From positions 1 to 64,000 of the forward strand of contig JAQUMN010000018.1 in the NCBI GenBank assembly GCA_028718125.1: 64,000 bases of DNA, given 5' to 3'. The notes under the pieces are model-generated. The model did not search any database and was not told the origin of the DNA. It saw only the letters and a program-made list of their open reading frames with translations. Numbering within the stretch: the first letter of the stretch is position 1; each line of letters begins with the position of its first letter. The translations under genes and the position numbers were made by a program. This stretch comes from Kiritimatiellia bacterium. GTDB taxonomy: Bacteria > Verrucomicrobiota > Kiritimatiellia > JAAZAB01. Positions 52,820 through 60,901 of this stretch are shown piece after piece.

Positions 52820-54514
52820 ATGACAATGACAGACGATTCCACCTCCCGGCATTTTGTCCGCGAGATCATTGAAAACGACATTAAGACGGGCAAGCACGGC
52901 GGCAAGGTGGTCACGCGCTTTCCACCCGAGCCGAACGGCTACCTTCATATCGGCCATGCCAAGTCCATTTGCATGAACTTCGGGCTAGCCGCCGATTTCG
53001 GCGGCCGGTGCCACCTCCGGTTTGACGACACCAACCCGGAAACGGAGGACGTGGAATACGTCGAATCCATTCAGGAGGATATCCACTGGCTGGGGTTCGA
53101 CTGGGGCAAACACCTGCATTACGCCTCGGATTATTACGAGCAACTCTACCAGTTTGCCATCCAGCTGATCCAGGCCGGCAAGGCCTATGTCTGCGCACTG
53201 AGCAGCGAGGAATTCAAGGCCTACCGCGGGGTCCCGACGGCGCCCGGCAAGGAAAGCCCCTGGCGGAACCGAACAATCGCGGAAAATCTGGATCTGTTCA
53301 CGCGCATGCGCGCCGGGGAGTTTGCCGAAGGCGCATACGTACTGCGGGCCAAAATCGACATGGCCTCCCCCAACCTACACCTGCGCGACCCCGTGATCTA
53401 CCGCATCAATCAAACGCCGCACCACCGCACCGGCGCGACGTGGCCGATCTATCCGATGTATGATTTTGCCCACTGCCTCTCGGATTCTATCGAGGGCATC
53501 ACGCATTCCATCTGCACCCTGGAGTTTGAAGTGCATCGCCCGCTCTATGACTGGATCCTGGACCGGCTCAAGACGCCCTGCCATCCCCAGCAGATTGAGT
53601 TCGCGCGGCTCAACCTGACCTACACGGTCATGAGCAAGCGCAAGCTCCAGGAATTGGTGGCGGCCAAGGTGGTCTCCGGCTGGGATGATCCGCGCATGCC
53701 GACCCTGGCCGGCATGCGCCGGCGCGGCTACACGAGCGAAGGCATCCGCGAGTTCTGCCGCCGCGTGGGCGTGACCAAGGTCAACAGCCTTTCGGATTTC
53801 GCCCTGCTGGAACATTGCATCCGGGATGACCTGAACAAGCGCTCGCTGCGAGTCATGGGGGTGTTAAATCCTCTGCGCGTCATCATTGACAACTATCCCG
53901 AAGGCCAGGAAGAAACCTTCGAGGCGCAGAACAATCCCGAAAACCCTACCGCCGGAACGCGCCAGATCCCGTTTTCCCGCGTGTTGTTCATCGAGCGCGA
54001 AGATTTCATGGAAGACCCGCCCAAGAAATTTTTCCGCTTGGCGCCCGGCCGGGAAGTGCGACTGCGCAACGCCTGCTTCATCAAGTGCGAACGCATGGTC
54101 AAGGACCCCGCCACCGGCGCAATCGTCGAACTGCATTGCACCTATGACCCCCAGACGCGCGGAGGCAATGCGCCGGACGGCCGCAAAGTAAAGGCCACCC
54201 TGCACTGGGTTTCAGCCGCGCACGCCCTGGAAGTGGAAGTGCGCCTCTACGACAGGCTGTTTACCAAGGAAAACCCCGCCGACGAGGGTGACGGCACGAA
54301 TTTCAAGCAGCACCTGAACCCCGACTCGCTCAAGACCATCACCGCTTACGTGGAACCCAGCCTGAAAGGCGCCCAGCCCGGGAATCGCTGCCAGTTCGAG
54401 CGCATCGGGTATTTCTGCGTGGATCCCGATTCCACCAAGGCCAAGCTGATTTTCAATCGCACCATTACCCTGCAAGATATCTGGGCCAAGATCCGGAAAG
54501 CGGAAATTAAATAA
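52820..54514 (+). CDS. glnS: Glutamine-tRNA ligase
   Basis: 564 residues. HIGH motif [15 protein letters not shown] (about 32-46), the KMSKS-like [11 protein letters not shown], and GlnS-type blocks [17 protein letters not shown] and [16 protein letters not shown]. It charges tRNA-Gln directly, so this organism need not use the transamidation route for glutamine. Two ATGs, 52820 and 52826, are possible. With gltX it forms a pair in the same direction. Confidence 0.95.
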   Translation: MTMTDDSTSRHFVREIIENDIKTGKHGGKVVTRFPPEPNGYLHIGHAKSICMNFGLAADFGGRCHLRFDDTNPETEDVEYVESIQEDIHWLGFDWGKHLHYASDYYEQLYQFAIQLIQAGKAYVCALSSEEFKAYRGVPTAPGKESPWRNRTIAENLDLFTRMRAGEFAEGAYVLRAKIDMASPNLHLRDPVIYRINQTPHHRTGATWPIYPMYDFAHCLSDSIEGITHSICTLEFEVHRPLYDWILDRLKTPCHPQQIEFARLNLTYTVMSKRKLQELVAAKVVSGWDDPRMPTLAGMRRRGYTSEGIREFCRRVGVTKVNSLSDFALLEHCIRDDLNKRSLRVMGVLNPLRVIIDNYPEGQEETFEAQNNPENPTAGTRQIPFSRVLFIEREDFMEDPPKKFFRLAPGREVRLRNACFIKCERMVKDPATGAIVELHCTYDPQTRGGNAPDGRKVKATLHWVSAAHALEVEVRLYDRLFTKENPADEGDGTNFKQHLNPDSLKTITAYVEPSLKGAQPGNRCQFERIGYFCVDPDSTKAKLIFNRTITLQDIWAKIRKAEIK

Positions 54515-54528
54515 TAAAGGAAAAACCA

Positions 54529-55830
54529 ATGAGTGAGATCGGCGCGAATGCGGAAGAGGCGCTTGCATATGTGCGCGCAATCCCGGCAGCAAAAGGCCGG
54601 ACAATGATGGGCGTGCCGTTTGAGAAACGGGATCGGGTGCGCTTTGGGTTTGTGGGCGTCGGTGGGCGCGGCTTCCATCAAATGAAAACGATTATGGCCG
54701 TCGAGGGCACGCAAATTGCGGCCATCAGCGATCCTGTTGAGGCTAACGCCTTGCGGGCCAAGGAGACCGTGGAGAAAGCCGGTCAGGCTGCGCCCGCCCT
54801 CGAGACGGATTGGCGCAAACTGTGCGCAAGGGAAGACGTGGATTTTGTTTTCATCTGTTCTCCATGGGATTTACACGCTGACCAGGCCATTTACGCCATG
54901 CATTGCGGCAAGCACGCCGGCGTAGAGGTTCCGGCCGCCTGTACCCTCGCCGATTGCTGGCGGCTGGTGGACGCTTCCGAACATACGCGGCGGCATTGCG
55001 TCATTCTCGAGAACTGTTGCTATGGAGATAACGAGCTGACCGTGCTCACCATGGTTCGCGCCGGGCTGTTCGGCACGATCACCCACGGCGAAGCGGCCTA
55101 TATTCATGACCTGCGCAAAGGATTGCTGGCAGACACGGGCGGAGGTCTTTGGCGACGCGAACCGCACAAGACACGCAACGGCAATCTCTATCCCACCCAC
55201 GGCCTCGGCCCCGTGGCATGGTATATGAATATCCATCATGGCGACAGGTTTACCAAAATGGTATCCATGAGCAGCCTGTCGGCGGCACTGCAAGAGTATC
55301 GCGACGCCAATCTGCCGGCCGACAGTCTCCAGCGCAATGAAAAGTATAGTTGCGGCGACATGAACAGTTCGCTGATTCAGACTGCGCAGGGGCGCACAAT
55401 CCTTCTACAGCATGACGTTGTCACCCCTCGTCCCTACACCCGGCTTAACCTGATTGCCGGGAGCAAAGGCACCTTCAGCGACTACCCGCCCCGCATCTTC
55501 CTGGATGGGCAAAAAGAGCACGAGTGGAAACCGCTCGACGAGCTCAAGGCGCAGTATGCGCATCCGCTCTGGAAAGAGGCCGGCGAACTGGCGATCAAGA
55601 ACGGTGGGCATGGCGGCATGGACTTTATCATGAACTATCGCCTGGTTCAGACCATCCGCCGGGGACTGCCGCCGGATGTGAACGTCTACGATGCGGCCGC
55701 CTGGAGCGCGCCGGGACCGCTTTCCGATATTTCGGTCGCCTGGGACAGTCTGAGCGTGCCTTTTCCCGATTTTACGCGCGGCCATTGGCAGACGGCTGGC
55801 GGGCTCGCTCCGCCGGCAACAGCAACTTGA
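54529..55830 (+). CDS. Gfo/Idh/MocA family protein, GH109-like (NAD-dependent glycosidase)
   Basis: 433 residues. The Rossmann start RVRFGFVGVGGRGFHQM (about 36-52) binds NAD, and the segments VDFVFICSPWDLHADQA, PTHGLGPVAWYMNIHHGDRF and MSSLS match the glycoside hydrolase family 109 pattern (alpha-N-acetylgalactosaminidase by an oxidation-elimination route). No Tat or Sec signal is seen, so it may act in the cytoplasm. AAAGGA precedes the ATG. It follows glnS and is convergent with the GH172-like gene. Substrate not proven. Confidence 0.8.
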   Translation: MSEIGANAEEALAYVRAIPAAKGRTMMGVPFEKRDRVRFGFVGVGGRGFHQMKTIMAVEGTQIAAISDPVEANALRAKETVEKAGQAAPALETDWRKLCAREDVDFVFICSPWDLHADQAIYAMHCGKHAGVEVPAACTLADCWRLVDASEHTRRHCVILENCCYGDNELTVLTMVRAGLFGTITHGEAAYIHDLRKGLLADTGGGLWRREPHKTRNGNLYPTHGLGPVAWYMNIHHGDRFTKMVSMSSLSAALQEYRDANLPADSLQRNEKYSCGDMNSSLIQTAQGRTILLQHDVVTPRPYTRLNLIAGSKGTFSDYPPRIFLDGQKEHEWKPLDELKAQYAHPLWKEAGELAIKNGGHGGMDFIMNYRLVQTIRRGLPPDVNVYDAAAWSAPGPLSDISVAWDSLSVPFPDFTRGHWQTAGGLAPPATAT

Positions 55831-55912
55831 TGCCGCAACAAGATACGGGCCATCCTACACTGGTCCGCAACACGGGCGACGAAGGCCCGGATGAATTTTG
55901 GCAACTTTGCCT

Positions 55913-57052
55913 TTATTTCCTGCCCTTCATTTTCCTGGCCCACTCGGCCTTCATTTTTTTCATTTCAGCATTGAGTTTGACCGGCTTGCCCGGGCACTGA
56001 TTCTTGCGGTCATATAACCAACGGCCCTGATTATCGCGCAAAACAGGCAGACGTTTTTCCATAGGCGGAGGCTGAGCAATACGGGTTGGCTGTTCGGCAT
56101 ACCAGTAGGCCACGGACGACATTTCGTTCGCCAGGTGATTCCCGTGGCCATGCTCAATGGTTACTTTGATTTCCCTCTGGAAACGCACCGGGTTTTCAAG
56201 ATGATGGATATAACTGGTTTGATACCCCTTGGTGTTGTGTTCAAAGATGGAGGAACCATTCCGTAAAAACGCATTGTTTTGCATTCCCCACGCCTGATTC
56301 AGAAAATCCTCGCTGCCCGTGCCATGCAAATCTGGCGGCCACTTATATCCATCTACCCAGATTATGTCGTCGCCCTCTCCCCACCATGTGCCCTGAAAAT
56401 TAGTCACGGATAGATTACAGCCGATATAATGCCCGCGCCCTTTTGTTTCCAAGATCACGTAATTATTTTCCCAGGCAACCCTTTCCGTGTTGATAATATT
56501 GGCTTCCGGCATATTGACTTTTATTTCATGCCCCCAGCCGCCGAACGGGTTGGTCCGGCGGAACTCGGCGTGGAAAAACCCGAGGTCATTTCGCGGCGCC
56601 GCAAAAGTTTCATAATCAATATAAAAATACTGGCCGTGCTTTTCGCGGCTCTGGTTGACCAGTTCCACCACGGCGCGCTCTTTGAAGGGCATCAGCACAT
56701 AGGCGTTCAGGGCGCAGCCCTGATTGAACTGATTATTTGAGCGCGTGGAGGCGGTAAAGAGCAGGGACTGGAATGAATTCACCATGCCGTGGCCCAGACA
56801 GAAAAAGTCACCCAGGGGCACAAGTATGCTCGGCGATTTAGCGTTATCCCAGGTGATCTTCAGCAGGCATTCTCGGTAATGCCTTGATTGTGTCATCCAG
56901 ATATGGGTAATCGCGCCCGGGCCGCGGATGTCGGCCAGCACTTTGGTTTCGCCCGCTTCAATTTTCCAGGCGTCTGAGTTTCTCCCGGTCCGATCGTAGG
57001 ATGAACAGCGTCCGGTCTTAGCATCTGTAATTCGCGCCAGATTGATATTCAT
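55913..57052 (-). CDS. GH172-like (DUF2961) family protein
   Basis: 379 residues. The blocks GPGAITHIWMT, WWGEGDDIIWVDGYKWPPDL and HGTGSEDFLNQAWGM are those of DUF2961, now glycoside hydrolase family 172, with fructofuranosidase or arabinofuranosidase activity. No signal peptide is seen. A full AAGGAGG Shine-Dalgarno lies 5 bases before the ATG. It is divergent from an AraC regulator that probably controls it. The C-terminus is a short Lys-rich helix. Confidence 0.85.
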   Translation of the reverse strand: MNINLARITDAKTGRCSSYDRTGRNSDAWKIEAGETKVLADIRGPGAITHIWMTQSRHYRECLLKITWDNAKSPSILVPLGDFFCLGHGMVNSFQSLLFTASTRSNNQFNQGCALNAYVLMPFKERAVVELVNQSREKHGQYFYIDYETFAAPRNDLGFFHAEFRRTNPFGGWGHEIKVNMPEANIINTERVAWENNYVILETKGRGHYIGCNLSVTNFQGTWWGEGDDIIWVDGYKWPPDLHGTGSEDFLNQAWGMQNNAFLRNGSSIFEHNTKGYQTSYIHHLENPVRFQREIKVTIEHGHGNHLANEMSSVAYWYAEQPTRIAQPPPMEKRLPVLRDNQGRWLYDRKNQCPGKPVKLNAEMKKMKAEWARKMKGRK

Positions 57053-57152
57053 GACTTAGCCTCCTTCATTGTTTTTCAATACGGCGCCAGATTACATCCG
57101 GCCGCTGAAATATAACATGGACAGAATTATGCAATACTTGTATTTTCTTATT

Positions 57153-58004
57153 ATGCAGGGATTCAAGCATTTCTTTCCGGTCCCGCCCATCAACACGCCG
57201 GCGCTTGCCATCCGCGGCATCGGGGTGCAGGAGCATATGCCGGCCTGCATTATTGACCGGCCGCATGGCACCAGGATCCGCGATTATCTCTTCATGCTGT
57301 TTTACGATCCGGTGTTTATCAGCGCCGGGGAAAAGCCATCGCCTTATGATGGCGAAACGATGATGATCTGGACTCCCGGCCGCGCACAATATTATGGGAA
57401 CCGGGACCAGCCCTATAACCACACTTGGATGCATTGCGATGGGACACTCGTTCGTTCATTGCTTAGGCACAATTGCCTGCCGCTCAACAAACCGTTCCGC
57501 CTTTCCGATCCGGCCGTCATGGAGCGCCATCTGCTGGCCATTCACCATGAATTAACCAACCACGCCAGACCGGACATCGTGATTGTCAGGAACCTCATGG
57601 AAAACTGGCTGAGAGAAATAGTCCGGATCGTGAACGCTTCCCCGCGAACAGCGGACACCTGTCCGCCGACGATGCTCAAGGTGCGGCATTACATCGAATC
57701 CGAATATGCCACGCCGGTCACATTGAAGCAATTGGCGATCATGGCGCACATGTCCGTGCCGCATTTTTGCCTGCAGTTCAAAAAACATTTCAAGACTTCG
57801 CCCATCGCCTATCTGATCCGCCAGCGCATGCATCAGGCCGCCTATTTTTTGCAGGATAAGAACCTTAAAATCTCTACCGTGGCCCATCAGGTGGGATATG
57901 ACGATTTGTTTCATTTCTCGAAGCTTTTCAAGAAACATTATGGATCAAGTCCGCGGGCATTGCGGCAACTAACGGCGGGAAAGCAAAACGCCGTCACCAG
58001 GTAA
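57153..58004 (+). CDS. AraC family transcriptional regulator
   Basis: About 283 residues from ATG 57153 (or 311 from 57069). The C-terminal part has two HTH units: LKQLAIMAHMSVPHFCLQFKK-type and STVAHQVGYDDLFHFSKLFKK with the closing GSSPRALRQ. The N-terminal half is a cupin-like sensor for a sugar or similar ligand. The start at 57069 would leave only 16 bases to the divergent GH172-like gene and no room for promoters, so a later ATG (57117, 57129 or 57153) is more likely. Probable regulator of the GH172-like gene. Confidence 0.85.
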   Translation: MQGFKHFFPVPPINTPALAIRGIGVQEHMPACIIDRPHGTRIRDYLFMLFYDPVFISAGEKPSPYDGETMMIWTPGRAQYYGNRDQPYNHTWMHCDGTLVRSLLRHNCLPLNKPFRLSDPAVMERHLLAIHHELTNHARPDIVIVRNLMENWLREIVRIVNASPRTADTCPPTMLKVRHYIESEYATPVTLKQLAIMAHMSVPHFCLQFKKHFKTSPIAYLIRQRMHQAAYFLQDKNLKISTVAHQVGYDDLFHFSKLFKKHYGSSPRALRQLTAGKQNAVTR

Positions 58005-58191
58005 TCACAAATATTTTGTTCTGGGAAACGGCCTGGACCTCATCGCGGGTGTACCATTTGTCGGCATGGCGCAAACCCCAGGAATCGGATGTGGCAATTT
58101 CATCGGTCCTGGGATTATACCCGATGATCATACAGACATGCGCCTGGTCAGGCGCGGGCTTCAACTGTTTGACGGCTTTTCGCGCGGTTTT
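57994..58191 (-). pseudogene. C39-like peptidase, C-terminal remnant
   Basis: Read on the minus strand, the frame ending at the TGA at 57994-57996 gives K-P-A-P-D-Q-A-H-V-C-M-I-I-G-Y-N-P-R-T-D then E-I-A-T-S-D-S-W-G with a final V-I-T-W. The HVCMIIGYN and SDSWG blocks are the catalytic His and Asp region of C39-like cysteine peptidases. There is no start and the N-terminal half is gone, replaced by the beta-CASP gene, whose stop overlaps the remnant at 58190-58192. It is therefore a truncated gene, most likely dead. Confidence 0.7.
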
Positions 58192-59650
58192 AAGAGAGTG
58201 TTTCCCTCTGGTTATAGACGGGGGCGGTGGCGCTCCAGCCGGTCTTTGCCTGCACTAAGGCGGCAAACGCCACCGCGGTGGCGGCTTCGCCATGGGTCAC
58301 AAAGATACGGCGCGGCGGTTGCTCGCAGAACTTCAGCCAGGCGAGGAGTTCCTTCTGATCGGCATGCGCCGAGAAACCGTGCAGCTGTTCAATGCGCGCC
58401 CGGACCGGATACCACTGACCCAAAATCCTTGCTTTTTTGGCCCCGTCCAGAATCTCGCGCCCAAGCGTTCCCGTGGCCTGGTAACCGACAAACAAAATCG
58501 TGTTTTCCTTACGGGTGATGGTGTTTACCAAGTGATGCTTGATCCGGCCGCCATTGCACATGCCTGATCCCGCAATGATCACCGCCGGGCCCTTGACCCT
58601 GTTGATGGCTTTCGATTCTTTCACATCGGAGGTCAAAGTCATACCTGGAAAACCATACGGCACGTTGCCCTGCCCTATCAACGCCTTTGTTTCCTCGTCG
58701 AACAATTCCCTGTGGCGGTTAAAAACCTCCGTGATCCGGATGGCCATGGGACTATCAAGAAAGACGGGCAAGCGCGGGATTTTTCCGGCACGGAACAGAA
58801 TGCTCAGGTAATAGATCAGTTCCTGCGTGCGTTCGACGGCAAAGGCCGGGATCACGACTTTCCCGCCAGCCTGCTGCGCCGCATTCAGAATGCGCACCAG
58901 CGCATCCGGGATATCCTCCGTGGCTTCATGGAGCCGGTCCCCATACGTTGATTCCATTACCACATAATCAGCCGAGCGGCACCGGGTGGGATCCTGCAGG
59001 ATCGGGAGATTACACCGCCCCAGGTCCCCGGTAAAAAGAATACTACGTTCAACTGGTGCCGCCATTGCGGTTGGTGCCGCCATTGCGGTTGGTGCCGCCA
59101 TTGCGGCTGGTGCCGCACTTAGATCCAGCTTAATCATCGTCGATCCGAGAATATGACCGGCCTCGAAAAAGCTGGCCTTGATACCGCTCGCCACCGGCAC
59201 GGGTATGCCATAGGCAACCGGCATCAAGAGAGGCAAAACCGCCTCCGCATCGCGGATCGTATACAGCGGCAGGTCCGGATAAGGTCCCCGCCGTCCTTCC
59301 TTTGCATGCCGCCTGGATTTGTTGTAAGCATCTTCCTCCTGTATTTTGGCGGAATCCAGAAGAATAATCTTCACAATATCAGCCGTCGCCGGGGTGCAAT
59401 ACACTTTCCCCCCAAATCCTTCACGGACCAACTTAGGCAGAAGCCCGCAATGGTCCAGGTGGGCATGGGTAAGCACAACGGCCTTGATACGCTCCGGAGG
59501 GACAGGAAATGCCGCCCAGTTCCGATTCCGGAGCGAGCGTTCCTGGTAGAGTCCACAATCCACCAGCACGGTGCTATCATCCACGTCCACGGCATAGGAT
59601 GAGCCGGTTACATTTTGCGCCGCGCCAAGAAATGTCACGGACATAGGCAT
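58190..59650 (-). CDS. MBL-fold RNA-specific beta-CASP exonuclease/endonuclease family protein
   Basis: 486 residues. The metallo-beta-lactamase motif THAHLDHCG (about 60-68), later FTGDLGR and the beta-CASP motifs (VVMESTYGDRLHE, IPAFAVERTQEL, IAGSGMCNGGRI, HGFSAHADQ and FVTHGEA) show a processing nuclease of the CPSF/YSH1-like bacterial group. Such proteins cut or trim RNA. It carries an 18-bp in-frame tandem repeat (59055-59117) in a loop. The stop overlaps a dead peptidase gene. ATG 59650 or 59644 could start it. Confidence 0.9.
   Translation of the reverse strand: MPMSVTFLGAAQNVTGSSYAVDVDDSTVLVDCGLYQERSLRNRNWAAFPVPPERIKAVVLTHAHLDHCGLLPKLVREGFGGKVYCTPATADIVKIILLDSAKIQEEDAYNKSRRHAKEGRRGPYPDLPLYTIRDAEAVLPLLMPVAYGIPVPVASGIKASFFEAGHILGSTMIKLDLSAAPAAMAAPTAMAAPTAMAAPVERSILFTGDLGRCNLPILQDPTRCRSADYVVMESTYGDRLHEATEDIPDALVRILNAAQQAGGKVVIPAFAVERTQELIYYLSILFRAGKIPRLPVFLDSPMAIRITEVFNRHRELFDEETKALIGQGNVPYGFPGMTLTSDVKESKAINRVKGPAVIIAGSGMCNGGRIKHHLVNTITRKENTILFVGYQATGTLGREILDGAKKARILGQWYPVRARIEQLHGFSAHADQKELLAWLKFCEQPPRRIFVTHGEAATAVAFAALVQAKTGWSATAPVYNQRETLS
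59055..59117 (-). repeat. In-frame 18-bp tandem repeat in the beta-CASP gene
   Basis: GGTGCCGCCATTGCGGTT at 59055-59072, 59073-59090 and a variant at 59091-59108, then a partial unit, give about 3.5 units of 18 bp, coding for the six-residue unit TAMAAP on the minus strand. The array adds an Ala/Pro-rich loop. Copy number may vary by slippage without loss of frame. Confidence 0.85.
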
Positions 59651-59670
59651 AACTGTTCAACCCCACACAA

Positions 59671-60123
59671 TCATTTTACGACAACCTTGAACACGTTCGT
59701 TTCCGCCGGCGGACGGCCTTTTTCCCAGAAGCGAACATATTGCATAGAAATTTCGGCCGGCCCTGGCCCTACGGCCTTAAAAACCCAAACTTCATGCCCG
59801 CCGGAACCGACAAGTTTGGTATCGGGATGAATATAGTTGTTGGTGACCAGCACGACAATTCTATTATCCAGTGGTTTTGCCAGTTGCCAGCCATAGCCGG
59901 TGGTTGGATTCGACTGCAGGCGGATGGCAAAACTCCGGCCGGTAGTTACCGCTATCATTTCGCCGGGGCTCAGATATTCCTCGATCTGCTCTGGAGCCGC
60001 ATTCATTCCCTTGCAATGAATCGAAGCGGACACGTTTGTATTCGTGGCGCCAACCGACTCCTGCACGGCAGCCGGCAGGATGCCCAAACTCAGGAACATT
60101 ACCCCGGCAAAATAAATTTTCAT
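59671..60123 (-). CDS. Secreted inhibitor of cysteine peptidases, chagasin (I42)-like
   Basis: 150 residues. Signal peptide about 1-19. The motif SNPTTGYGWQ (NPTTGY loop of I42), the GGHEVWVFKAVGPG loop and YVRFWEKGRPP match the three inhibitory loops of chagasin. Known role: tight-binding inhibition of papain-type cysteine peptidases. It lies 1.5 kb from the C39-like peptidase remnant, though chagasins do not normally target C39 enzymes. It could protect against host or competitor peptidases. Confidence 0.75.
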   Translation of the reverse strand: MKIYFAGVMFLSLGILPAAVQESVGATNTNVSASIHCKGMNAAPEQIEEYLSPGEMIAVTTGRSFAIRLQSNPTTGYGWQLAKPLDNRIVVLVTNNYIHPDTKLVGSGGHEVWVFKAVGPGPAEISMQYVRFWEKGRPPAETNVFKVVVK

Positions 60124-60234
60124 TTTATCCTTTTAAGGGGATTATAAAGCTTAAATGAAAGGAATTCAACCAGGATAACTTCAGTCATAATCAGAGGATA
60201 AACAACAGAGGTCGAGGACAGACTTTTTCCCGGA

Positions 60235-60567
60235 TTACAGCGTGTTCGTCAATCCGGCGAACTCGTCCTTCATAATGCCCTTCTTCACATAGACGGGGTG
60301 AATCCGACGGCGGAACGACGGAAGCTGATTGAAGAACAGGATGGATCCGACCACACACCACAGGCCATTCACTGCCACCGTAGCGGGCGCACCGATCAAG
60401 CGTGCCATCAGCCCGGCCAGCCAGCCGGCAGCAATCATCTGCATCCACGTGTCGATCAACGAAATGCCCTGCCCCATGAAGAACAGCTTGAAATTACGGT
60501 AATGCAGGGAACGAAATATACGCTGGATAAAGGACAAGCCTTTGGTGTCGGATTGAGTTTTGCTCAT
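60235..60567 (-). pseudogene. MFS transporter (MFS_3-like) with large internal deletion
   Basis: 110 residues from ATG 60567. The start SLHYRNFKLFFMGQGISLIDTWMQ is the N-terminus of MFS_3-type exporters, but after the first helix it jumps to a sequence of the C-terminal type (GLMARLIGAPATVAVNGLWC, RRRIHPVYVKKG). About 300 residues of a normal 410-residue protein are missing, in frame. The product cannot form the twelve-helix fold. Most likely a deletion derivative. Confidence 0.65.
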
Positions 60568-60835
60568 ATTGAGCCCCATGCGGCTGTTGGCTGCCGCGTC
60601 ACTATGCTCACGCTTCGTAAGCGGGGTGGCAAAATATGTTACCCGCGCAATATTCCATGACCGCAACCCGCCGCCAGTCGGTTGACAACGGCGGACAAAC
60701 CAAATAGCAAGCCGGAAAATAGATGCCCGGCGCACTATTTGCATGCGGGAACGCGCGAAGAAATGCAGAACCTCGAATGCAGAAATCAGGCAAAGAAAAC
60801 AATTGCTTCCCGAATAACGCCGGCATATATTGCAC

Positions 60836-60849
60836 CGTGTAGTTACACG
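60836..60849 (+). promoter_or_regulatory. Candidate operator CGTGTA-GT-TACACG
   Basis: Perfect 6-bp half-sites with a 2-base spacer lie 53 bases before the GH116-like ATG. Size and symmetry fit a LacI-type operator, and a LacI-like gene follows the GH116-like gene, so local autoregulation is plausible. No second copy was found in the window. Confidence 0.4.
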
Positions 60850-60901
60850 ATATTGGTTTATTCAACGTGCGCTACGCGCCTAACAAACAAAGGAATACGT
60901 T

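Noticed and set aside
54529-55830. Simple sugar dehydrogenase for the Gfo/Idh/MocA gene
   Set aside because: Segments such as PTHGLGPVAWYMNI fit GH109 better, though the final activity is unproven.
58016-58258. Plus-strand frame over the peptidase remnant
   Set aside because: Antisense to the C39-like reading, which shows conserved blocks; no start signal.
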